Shown one piece after another: positions 26,601 through 38,600 of a stretch of DNA of 64,000 nt. A program made the position numbers and the translations under genes. Source of the DNA: Cryptomeria japonica (taxonomy: Eukaryota; Streptophyta; Pinopsida; Cupressales; Cupressaceae). Numbering within the stretch: position 1 is the first letter of the stretch; each line of letters opens with the position of its first letter. The stretch lies in contig NC_081410.1 in the NCBI RefSeq assembly GCF_030272615.1, forward strand, positions 257,967,533 through 258,031,532, given 5' to 3'. Under the pieces are notes generated by a model. The model saw only the letters and a program-made list of their open reading frames with translations. It did not search any database and was not told the origin of the DNA.

Positions 26601-29600
26601 CGTTAACAAACTTCTTCCACGGCTTACCAATCATTTAATCCGCTCGAGCTCATCAGCTTCCTTCATTAAATATCGCATGTAAACATTTAATGCATTCTGT
26701 TATAGCTCGGTTACTACTCGGTAACAACTTGGTGAATACTAAACCTCACTCGGTAGACATTCCGCCTTCATTAACCGATAGCGATAACCATAGAGTTTAC
26801 TGACTAGGTTCCTTAGGGTTTACCGACTAGGTTCTTTGCTTGATAACATAGTATAGTATTAACCTTTACAATTTACAACATATGTATGATGTTAAAACAA
26901 TCTAAAACATCATGATCTCATCGTTGTTTGACTTGGTAGTAGTTGCCCATTGAATACCTTATTCATCATATTCTTTCCTGTGTCTTTTACCGACATCTTT
27001 ATAATCTTCATATCATACTTCTCAAGATATGGCAACATCATACTGAATTAGAAAATGAATTTCTTGACATCAGTGACAAAATAATAATATCAAGATAGTA
27101 AAACATCTTTAATCAGTTATATCCATAATCATCAACCACCTTCTCAATATCCTTAAGAAATGCTAACAATTTTTCATTGTCTGTTATAATGCAATATTGC
27201 CAACAGAATGGAGTTAGTTGTAACTAACACTAATTAGGGTTTTATTATTAAATCTCGATAATATATACACTTTTGTAGCCAAAAAGTTAGAATTACATTA
27301 GGAATACCACTTATCATGCATATGCTAAACAAAGGTACCGTAAATATTAAAAATTTGAATTAGTAGGTATTTTGAATTTATTGTTCATTGGTTTAATATT
27401 CAAATCTAAATTGCTGGATCAGAATTGTATAGGTATGGGTATGTGGGTATGGTATGCTGGTATGACAAATTTTTGGAGGGAGTTTGGGTACATCGATACA
27501 AAAACATATAAAAATAATGAATATTTATAAATGTTTAGCCTTAGAAAATAATTAAGTTCAGAATACAATAAATATACTGAACAAAATGCTTTTGAAAAGG
27601 AGCCATGAACCGGTGAGGTCTCAAATGGGGGACCTCATCCCAATTTAAACCATAGTTACAAGACTTGGACTCGGCTCGGACTCGACAAACTGATTTTTGA
27701 CTCGGACTCGGATTCGGCGCCTGGACTTGCAAAGACTCGGCAAATTGAAAAACCCAAGAAATTCAAAGATTTTTAACGATTTTAAACTTCTTTCATGCAT
27801 TTTTAATAAATAAACCTCAAAAACACAATAATCTCATCAAATAGAAACTACTTTGAACACTTACACAAGTTTATATTCATCGCATAAGTATAAACACAAA
27901 TTTTAGGCTTGAGCTGAAGGAAATATAAATAGTGTCAAATGTCTACAAAATCCATGGAATATGAAATCCATGGCATCAAAAGTTCAAAACATATTTCAAC
28001 ATAAAAGCTAGAGCCTAGAAGTCTAAGGCTTAGAGGAGCCAATACATTCTATTTTAATTTTTAAAGTTACAATGCTCCTCTGAGCCTAGAAGTCTAAGGC
28101 TTAGAGGAGCATTGCAACTAGAGGAGCCTAGAAGTCTAAGGCTCAGAGGAGCTTTGTAACTAGAGAACTCATTATCATCTCAAGTACATGTAGAATGTAT
28201 GGTCATCGCACTAACATGTTTTGTTTTTATAAATTTACACATACCACTTTGTTATTTTCTAGTGTGTTGTATATGAATCTGGGTAGAAAGAATTAGTTGT
28301 TTAACCAGATGAACTAATATTATATTCCTTAAATAGGTGGTTTACCATGGTGCAATCACTGGAAACAATGTGTGTGGTTCATTCTTTGTAGTGGCTTAAG
28401 CGTCTCCACAGGTGAAGAAATCATTGTGCAAGCAGTTCATGATGTAGTTAGTATCCAATACCGTGTGAGAAGGAATGTCCTTGGAAGTGAAGAATGTCGC
28501 AGACAAATCAGCAATGCAGATCTTAATTTGTTCGTAAAACCAGAAAGAATTTCTTTATGTTGTTATATGGAGCCTAATCAAACTCAGAGGTTAAATTTTC
28601 CCCCCAAATTATTCAATGGGGGTTTCGGGGCAGTGCCCCTTGCGGGGTCCAGGGGCAGCAGAGTCTAGGGCTCAGGAATTCTAACCCTATTTTTTGTAAA
28701 CTATTAACTATAATTTTTTTTTGGCTTTTTTTAACCTTGTTGGGTGGCAAAGTCTAGGGCTTAGGACTTGGTGCAAGTCTGCGCAGAACCGGCCAGACGA
28801 GTCCGAGTCCGAGTCCAGGGTCCTCTGGCCTCGGTAGAGGCGACCCACCTCAGGACTCTGCGAGTCTTGTAACTATGATTTAAACATTCAACAATATCAC
28901 TCTAGTGGGGTTTGAACCTTGATGGCAAGAAGAACAACACCTTAACTTAACCATCACACCATGCCACTACTGACATCAACTTGTCAAACTTATACGTTAT
29001 AATAAATATTCATTTTTCATAAATAAACATTTATTTGTTGATTTATAAAATAGGCAACATATGTTCTTTATTTAAATTGATACACCTTTAACGTTAGAAT
29101 TGAATTTGTAGCCTAAAATTTAAAATTAAATTAAGAATACCACATATCATGCACATGCTAACCAAAGCTATCGTAAATATTAAAAATTTGGAATGCAATA
29201 GACTAATTCAATGAATTAATACAATTTGTCAAAACCTGAATGTCCTGATTGATATTTTTGATTTTTTTTTTTTGATTGGTGATATTTTGAATTTATTGTT
29301 CATTGGTTCAATAGGAAAATCTAAGTTGCTGGATTGGAATTGTATAGGTACGGGTATGTGGGTATGGTATGCTGGTATTACAAAGTTTTGGAGGGGTTTG
29401 GATACAGTTATACAAAAACAAATAAAAATCATGAATATATATAAATATTTAGCCTTAAAAAAGAATTAAGTTCAGGATACAATAAATATACTGACTAAAA
29501 TGACCATAAATATTACAAATTCAAAATACAAAATGCTAATGTGATATCAACTTGTCAGACTCAAATACCATAATAATTATATGTTTTCCATAAATATTAT

Positions 29601-32600
29601 GTAAAATAAAAATTTATTTGTTGATTTAATAAAATAGGCAACATATGTTATTTAAATTAGTAAATATTACTTAAATAAATTTAAATTTGAAATCCAAAAA
29701 GTAAACCTAAAAAATAATAAATCAAACAAAAGTGAAAAAAATAAAAGAGAGAGAAGAAACAAAAAAGAAAAGGAATTTAAAAGTTGTAAGGTTTTTCAGT
29801 TTGAAATGCTCTAGATTTGCCTTTGGAATTGCCTTATCATCATTGTAGTCGGCTGGATTCAATAGGTGAAAGTTGGGAATGTTTTAGGTGGGAGAAATTT
29901 AACCTTGGTCGAATCCATTAGTGTTTTGAACCAGGGTCTGATTTCGAATCCATCAGTGATTTGAACCAAGATCCGATTTTGGGATTTTTTGTAATTGTAA
30001 TTGGCTTGTATATGTGCCGATTTGGCAACTTAGCTTTTTTTTCTCTTCTTCATTGTGGCTGCACTTTCTTGCTTTTGCCATTCTTTGGGTGAAGATGTGG
30101 ATGCAGTTTCAAACACTCGCCATCCTAATGGCCACCAACCTTGTAATGAGTGCAAAAATGACTGGATTTGCGCATGCTTTTCTGAAGCAGCTTCTTTTGT
30201 CAAGCTTAATGGGATTGGGAATTCATTGGTCATCTTTGCCAAATCCTTTGCCATAATAACTCTCCTTCATTAACATAGAGCTGTTCTCAAGTATGCTTTT
30301 CAAAGTTACTACTGTATTCTTTCCACATTCCATTGGAAGAAAGAGTATGTGGTGAAGTGTTTCCCATGCATAACTGTCACAAGGTATCTGCATTTTTGTT
30401 AGAGGTTGGTCTTCTTTGCTGGGTGGACTTTCCTCTCCTCCTCACTTAATTATTATATTGGATCTTTGCCAACATTCCCCCTTTACTAACAAATCTTGTT
30501 TTAGCTCTTCCATGATACAATCATTAAATATCCATGGCTGCTCTATATGGCTTGCAACTCTTCCTGTTCGTTCTCCAAGTGCTGCACCTTAATTCTTAGC
30601 TTTTTATTCTTGTTTTTCACTTGGCTGATCTTCCTGCTTAAGGATTTAGTCTTGGCTGTTCTATGCATACACAAATGTGAATAATCAAGTGTTTTGCACA
30701 CAATATTGTTACGTTTTTGTCAAACAGTTGGCATGCAAGATTGCTAATGCTAATGCACACAGCTAAAATGTGTTACAGGCTGCTAAGAACATGTTATTCT
30801 AATACGTTATGATCTGTAATTTCCCCTACAATTCTCTTGTGAGAAAATGATGCAGAGTTTAGACATAACCTTGGTGAGTTTTCCCCAAACTGGTGAGTAA
30901 ATTTGCTGGTCATGTGACTTGCGAAAGACTCAAATGGAGTCCTAGAAAAAACTTGTGAGTTTTCACTGCAGACTCTACCAACAAAAAAAATTCAGACCCT
31001 TGATAAATCCCCAATTTTTTGTTGTGTTTTTTCTCATTTTCATCTGCTACGATTAGGATCTCAGTGGCATGAATTGATTGCTGGGCGATTAAAATGATTT
31101 ATCAGTGGCTGGGTAAAACTAAAAGACTAAAAGTGATAAAATTATGAGAAATGGCATGTGCCATTAAGGTCCCTGTGGCTGCAAAGGCCTTAATTTGTTA
31201 CTAGTGGCAAGGAATGCACAAGGGGTGCCACTGTCCCCACACTTTTGCTCTAGTTCAAAAAGTAAAACGTAAAGATCATTTTGGGCTGTGCCTGATAGAT
31301 AAGGAGAATTTTTTTCTTTGATTTGGTTTGAAATGAAAAAAACAGTTTTTTGCCATATTTTCTGAAAATTTTAGCAGTTTTTAGGTTCCCAGTTGAACCT
31401 CTAGTGACAGAAATACCATTTATACTTTTGGTTCCTAGGTCAATCCTGATTCTAAGTAATGTTACTATTGTCAAAATAGACTTATTTTTTCTCTATCTTT
31501 ATTTTTTATTGTGTATCATGTGTGATTCAAGTTTATTTTGTGTATTTAAGCAATTTTTTTGATTTGCTGGGCTTTTGCAGTCTCTTGAGTGTCAAAATAT
31601 TGAGCTGCAAAAGTGTTGCTGAGACTGAACCATGGATTCACCCATGCTGCTACTATTTGAGTGAATTTCAGATATAGTGGTTTTAGAACGTTCATTAAAA
31701 TTAGTAATTTAATTGGCAAACCTTAAGAATTGAAACGAGCACATTACAGAAAGATTTTTCAACCTTGAAATCATAGTATGAGGAAACCCAGTTGGTAGGG
31801 GCAATATCATAGCTTCTCCTCCATGTCTTACAGTTTTAGCAATATGGGCAACATAAAAGTTCTAAGATAATGCATCTTTTGCATCTTAAACTGTTTTGTT
31901 GTCTCCTATTCTCTGAATGCTGCTACAGAAATATTAATGAGCATAGAGTACACATTGATTATGAACATTTGACTACTCACTGCTACTCATTAAACACTAA
32001 TTTCCTAACCTGCAGTTGCTTTTGTCCTTTGGTGGTGATGCATCTTTAATGACCAAACAATCCCACTTGCCTAGAATGGGATTAAACATTGAAACTTAGC
32101 TACTACAGAGTTTTCTGTTTGAAACAGGGGTAATTGCAATAGACAGGAGAACAGAACTGCCATGCCATGTGCCAACTCCCATGACACATGACATTGCCAT
32201 CCCACAAGAGAACCACTACAACACTTTCAAATTACCATGCCAATAATGAAACTGACATTTTATTGTATATGATGGTTTTGCCGTACAAAAAGCTTTCTAA
32301 TTCTGTTGATTCTGACCTTTCTTGGAGTTTAATTGAGTATGATGTATTCCTGTATCTTTACAGATTAGCTCACCACATTATCTAAGTAGTTTTCTGTATG
32401 AACCGTGGAATGCTGAAATACCGTAGAATGCCATTGCTAGATTTTTTTTAAATAATGAATTGAGGGATTTGGGGCTGGCTACCTCTATATATTTAGATAT
32501 CAAAAAGGTCATTAGATCTTTTACTTCTATATGTTACAGGACTTAAATACTATTTTCTCAGCTGGAAAATATGAATAAAACCTATAAAAAGTTAAAAACC

Positions 32601-35600
32601 TATATATAATAAAGTATATGAAAATTAAAGAAATTAACTGCTAATCAGGATTTACCACTTAAATTTTGACAGACTTCGAACCACCAGTTTTGTCTTAATT
32701 TTTCAGGCCCCCAGTCACGCTGATGATGTTTTTATTTCCTTTTTGGTCCATTCAATTCTGTGGCTTTCCTGATGTAGATATGCCTTGAACTGCACCAAAA
32801 TCTTCTCAATATCCAAGCCTAGAGAGTAATACCCTTCATTCTTCACCAAATAGCTCCACGTTTTCACAACTTCACTGACCAAAGCTTGGAATCAAGTCTC
32901 CAATTCCTTGAAAGAACCCATGAAAACCAGCCCATTGAATCCATTGCCCACTAGAAGAATATGCTGACCAGCAAAGCAATTAACAAATTCAATAGCAGGA
33001 TCCAAACAGCCTCTGTGTTTCTCTTTGATATAATGATGTTCCAGCGCTTTCATCATTTCTTTGCCCTTGATGAAATCCAGTAAATACTTACATATAAAAG
33101 AAAGGATTTATTTAATCATTGAAAATATTACATAAAGATACAATACTCAAAAGATATAAGAGGCAGAGATGCTAGGCCAAAAAGGCACCAGGAAAGCTGG
33201 AGAAAGTTATAAAAACCGTAAGAGCATCATCTCCACAATTAACTTTCAGTTAGGAATGTTTATGTTTAAAATAAGGTGGCCGAGTCTTCAGTTATGAAGT
33301 GGCTGTATCTTTGTGTCCTCAAGTTGAGCAGCAACCAGGTCTGTCAGTAAGATAGTTGCATTATAGAACAAGGCATTGTGTGTGTGTGTTGGCATCACTC
33401 CTGTTTGCAACACTTTATAGTTTAGTTAGAACTTGATTAAAAGTGGACAAGTGGTTAGTTAGGTATTGGAATGACCACCAATCAAGTAGGTTAACTATTT
33501 AAAACTACCACTAAGTTAGAAACTCAGTTAACTGCCATTGATTAAGGGAGTAACTTATCAGTCATCTGCCATCAATTGAGGACTGATTGCCAACGATTGG
33601 GGAAGCTGGGATTAGGGTAAGGTCCCATGGGGGGCTTTAGTATCTATTTTCATGAAGCTGGAGGTCCCATGAAACAAAAAACATTATGCTAGAGGATTAT
33701 TTGAAATCTTTTCCTGAAAACTAGCAGCCCCTACTTTTTAGGTCTGCATATTTTAGCAGGTGAAATTGGGGTGGCGCTAGAAATTGCCCCACCAGCTTAC
33801 GATTTTTTTTCGCCACTTGTCAGTTAATATTTTAGATTCCAATAGAAAAGAAATAGAAGGAAAATCATCCTTATTATTCACAGCATTCTTCATGAGACCA
33901 CCAACGTCCTTAAATTTTTAAGCTGAACTGCACTACTAAATTCATGGGACCACCAGCTTAAAAATATTACTAAAAAATATCCGCAGCACCTGCTGAATTT
34001 TTTTAGGAAGCCCCCTGTAGTTGGCATTAAATATAAATTGTTATATTTGATTATATTTGTTATCTGCCAATGTATTAATCATTTGTATAAAGTGGGTTGT
34101 CACTCTCGGGTAGTTATGTGTCCGTTGGTTGACGGTTGTGTTCCTCTTGGCAACCATCGGGTCGTTTAAATATGTTGTGTACTGCCAAGGAAGGCAAGAT
34201 GGTATAGTCGAATGAACTGGAATCCTTGGCCGACCATCTCTGGTCTTCTTCTCTGTAATAATTTCATGTGCGAATAAAGATATATTTTACTGTTGTATTT
34301 GGTATGCATTGTCATCAGTGTTATTTATTTTATATATTTGATTTATCAGATATAGCAGTAAACATTTGGCATTGTTGCCTTAAAAGAAATCTGGTCAACT
34401 TTGTGTGATTTATGCCCTTAGGTCCTAAGAAAGGCGAGAAGAGGCCACAGTGTGGTTAAGACCAAGTGATTAGGCGATATTTAAGGATTGTAGAATAAAG
34501 AGAACAAAGAAGAAGATTATGATAAATATGAGGAAAATCTAGTTGGACGATCAGACAACACATCCGTACAGCCAACGTCGACAAGGAGTACAAATAAGGA
34601 AATCTTGAACTCACAGATGTATTCCGTCGACCATCCATCTCAGGAGAACCAAGAATTGGAGGATATGAACCGCCAACCCTTGGATGGAGGGAGCACATGA
34701 ACGAGCTCGAGCATGAAAGTACTTGGAGTGTTGGGGACGTTGGAGGTGGACGTGTAGAGGATGCGCACGTGGCTGATAGTGTTGGGAAAGCACTGGAACA
34801 TAGCAATTGGAACAATCCACCTAGGTCTGGCACACAAGGGAGTAAGCAAGCGAGAAAGATGGTGACTCCTCCGACAAGTTCGAATGTAGATTGGTAGAAA
34901 CTGTTGAAGTTCATGGGGAATGGGTTCGAGGATCCTACACGACACTGCAAGACGTGCATGACTATATGGCTAGCAAGTGGTCAGGATGATGAAGACATTT
35001 GGCTGTGGTCATTTTCGGCCACGCTACAGGGAATTGCCATTGACTGGTATATAGATTTGGCAAATATACACAGAGTCATGGGACAGATTGAGGAAGGCAT
35101 TCAGGGAGGAATTCAACTGGTAAGGGATGACAACGAGATTGTGGCAGAAATCTACAATACCAAGCAGAGCAAAAATGAGAATGTATGAGATTACAATCGT
35201 AGGCTCAAGGAGTTGTTGAGTAAGTTGAAGAACTAGCCAGTCAACGGGTTTAAGAAGAGGTGGTTCATCGAGGGATGGATCCCCTCCTTGCACAATAAGA
35301 TGAAAATAGTGCCTCTGTCCTCATACACCTATGCTTACAATCGGGTGATGGACATCGAGAGTAAAAACAAAACATCCTCTCGAGGGAAGAGGAAGACCAA
35401 TGATGATGAGAGCATTGAAGGTAGCAGTGATATGGGATATAATGAGAATGATGAAAGGATTGAAGGCACATAAAGGAACCAATAAAGAAACTAACAAACT
35501 ATGGTGTAGTGAGTGCAAAGCTGAGGGGCACATGAAAGGTAATTGTCCTAAAAAGATGTTTTGTGAGATTTGCCAATTGATGGGTTATTCAATAAAGGAG

Positions 35601-38600
35601 TGTACATATAATTTGAAGACTAGAAGTACACAAGTACTCTTCACACAAGGAGAGTCTAGCCCATCAAAACCACAAAATGTATCGCCAGGCGGTTATGGAA
35701 ATCAATGAGGGCAAAATCAAATATAGTACGACTCTAGAGGACGTCCTATAATATAGTGCCAACAATGTAGTGAATAAGGAAGACAACATACAATTTTTTT
35801 CAAATGGTGTGGACTGGGGAATCATGAAGACATCGACTGCTCGAAGCGAAAGGGTATTAATATGCTAGACGTGGCAGAACAAGATGAGGTAGTTTTGGCA
35901 ATCGCAAGAGCACAGACGAAGAAGGCGGTCTACTCGGACCCTTCTACGGAGAAGGAACAACTTCGAGAAGCTAGAGCAGAAGTAGAACAAGTGTTGGCAA
36001 AGGAACAAATAACTTCCAATGGAACTACAAGTACAACATTGCGGGAGTTAGAGAATAACATAGTACGATAGGTGCTACAGACAACCATACCTATCAAGGT
36101 GACAAACCTTCTTCAAACTATGGCGCAACTGAGAGTGGCAATTACCAACATGGTCAACGATGACACAGTTAGCTAGAAACAATGTAAGCTAGAAGAGGAA
36201 TCGACGGGGAAACTACCACGTGAAGGGAATGAGGCCAACACTCCAATGTTGTTGATGATGAGCATCGGGAGGAAGCCAACTGTTGTTGAGATGGAAATTA
36301 TGGGGAGGAAATTGACAAACATCATCGTCGACGGATGCTCGAGAGTAAATATATTGCCATGGAAGACCAACACTCTGGCCGCTGACCTTCCACTTGGTAG
36401 GTGCCGACCAACACGACATCGATTTGTTGGGAATATTGATGGCACAAGAAGTAATGATTGGTACACAACAATTTCTTTTGGACTTTGTAGTCATTCTCTT
36501 GGAGAAGGTGGTGCACGATGAACTCCTTTAGAGGGGATGGTTGATTGTTGCCAAGGCAAATTACAATTGGAAGTGAAACATGCTCTCGATCAAGAGCAAA
36601 GGAAGGAGGTCCAACATCAACTTGAGAAATCAAGTGGTGAGTGAGGAGTTGGCATCCTCCAAAAACTAAGAGTTGGGTATGGACAAAGGAAGGAAAGGCA
36701 TGGAACCAAATGATGAAGGGGTGCTTGAGTTGGAAGATTGTTCAGAAGATGAGAAGAGTTCCTTAAATGGACTATTCTTCTGGTAGATGGAGGACTACAA
36801 GATATTTTCATTGGCGTGTAATTTTCTTGAAGCTACAACTCTTAGTGAAGAGCAATCAAAGAAAGCATGTAAAGTTATGAACAATCCATTTGACAATTTG
36901 AAAAGCAGAATATGTAATGTGGAGCATATAAATAATTGCCAAGGGAAATCAACTTTATTGGAAACCTAGAGGGGAAGGAAGAGGGAATTAAGAGGGATGG
37001 AAAATAGAAAGCAAAAAGTAATGGAGTTGGGACCAAACACTGCCATAGCTTACATGAGAATTTGTCAAGCAATGTCGTACAACATCATAGACTGCGTTGA
37101 GTATGGTATTCTCACACAGTACGACCAACATCCGTATTGGTAGCAGTTGTTTCATTTGTACGACAAGTGAGAAATTTCTCTGTAAGGTAGGCAATATCTT
37201 ACCTTGAATGAGACTCTTGGCAACTTTGGCAATGTTTAGTACGAAATCATCTCTTTAGGCAAGTCTTTGTCGTACGACAAATTTGGCACAATTTTTATGT
37301 ACAACTATTATATCATTATTGGCATAGTACAACACAATTTATCATACAAGTTCTAGGGCAGTTGGTACAACAGGATCATGATTTTCGCGTGGAATCACTA
37401 TTTTTTGGCTTCATCAACATTGCTTCCCCTCGACCCCACCTTGTATCGTGATAGGGTGTTGCCTTGGGGCCTCGCGGGGGGTTGCTACCCCTTGACCTCC
37501 ATTTGATTTGGTAGGTAGACTACAAGTTGGGGTTGCCTAGTATAAGTCATTGTCTACACTCTTGTCATTAGTCTTCTCGAATATTACTTGATGTTTACTT
37601 CTCGTTTGGAAGACAACTTTTTCAAATGGAATGCCTATTGTTATATTTGATAATATTTGTTATGTGCAAATGCATTAATTATTTGTATTAAGTGGCTTGT
37701 CACTCTCGGGTAGTTATGTGTTCGTTGGTTGACGGTTGTGTTCCTCTTGACAACTGTCGAGTCCTTTAAATATGTTGTGTACTACCTGTTACCTATTTTC
37801 GCTACAAGCTCAATATGCCTCAAAAGGAGAAACAAGTGCCAAGTATGAAAAGAATACATGTTTTTGTCTAACTTGTTTGCTTCATGTGCAGACACAGGGT
37901 AAATAACTTTTTGTTCATTGAATTATAGCATGTGGGGTAAATGTGGCTCCCATGAAGGTTGAGCCCAGCATGCTGAGGGAGATGGGTGTTTCTTTGCAGT
38001 TTTTTGAATTTTTGCCTTATCGGCAAGACCTACCCCGATGACCTGATAAGAAGTGCAGAGCACGGAATGTTGTCATCGGTTATTGGAAGGAGCTATCTTA
38101 GGTTATCCCGATTACCTGATGGAAAGGCCCAGGCCTAGTCCATTTATCCCACATTGGCCACGGGAAGGAGCATTTCATTATTTAAAGGCAAAGTCCCACA
38201 CATATTAAGTGTCAAAGCTTACTGGCTTTTGACAAGGAGCAGCTCAGCATTGGTGGGCCCCGCGTGCGCGTGCATCTCAAAGCGGCCAAATTTTGCAGTA
38301 AAAGGGCAAATTAACAGGTGTGCAGGTTGCAAAGGATCTTACGGCCATCGCTATACTGCATGATGAAGATGCTCGATGATTATCCCTTGCGACATAGCGA
38401 CTGATGACGTGGTGGTTAAGGTGGCGCCCAGTTGGATCCAAAAGCGGTGACACGTGGTGACACCGTGGCATAAGAGAAAGTGCTCAGAGAGGCTAAAGAT
38501 CGTGCAAATCCAAAAGATCCGACGGCTGTTGCTAAGCCGCAAGGAAAAGTTGCTCGCCCAGTTATCGATGCGACTTAGCTACAAGGTGGGTCCAGGTCCA

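Larger units (their letters stand above)
27590..28974 (-). mobile_element. tRNA-derived SINE interrupted by a hAT element
   Basis: On the minus strand the head reads GGCATGGTGTGATGGTTAAG (A-box-like) followed about 30 bases later by GGTTCAAACCC (B-box-like, one change from the GGTTCGA core). This is the split pol III promoter of a tRNA-derived SINE. The body continues through GGGATGAGGTC and CATGGCTCC to about 27590. The hAT element 27651-28877 sits in the middle. Without it the SINE is about 150 bases long, a normal SINE size. Its target duplication is not clear. Confidence 0.6.
27240..29680. repeat. Direct duplication of a ~600-bp AT-rich unit, first copy disrupted
   Basis: Copy 1 is 27240-27590 plus about 28970-29070; copy 2 is about 29090-29680. 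Both contain GGGTATGTGGGTATGGTATG, ATTTAGCCTTA(G/A)AAAA, ACAATAAATATACTGA and, at the far end, ATCAACTTGTCA followed by TTTATTTGTTGATTTA and AGGCAACATATGTT. Copy 1 was later broken by the SINE and hAT insertions. Confidence 0.7.

Noticed and set aside
28372-28668. 98-codon plus-strand frame inside the first hAT element
   Set aside because: It overlaps a low-complexity GGGGCAGTGCCCC-like region and resembles no transposase domain; kept only as a remark in the hAT entry.
30014-30273. Overlapping frames including a Cys-containing segment (CNECKNDWICAC)
   Set aside because: The Cys pattern fits no zinc-binding family, and the opposite strand is open too; most likely chance.
33379-33390. Short TG microsatellite
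   Set aside because: Only about six repeats, ordinary for any genome.
34456-34959. 167-codon minus-strand frame
   Set aside because: Antisense shadow of the gypsy gag region, which reads with family motifs on the plus strand.
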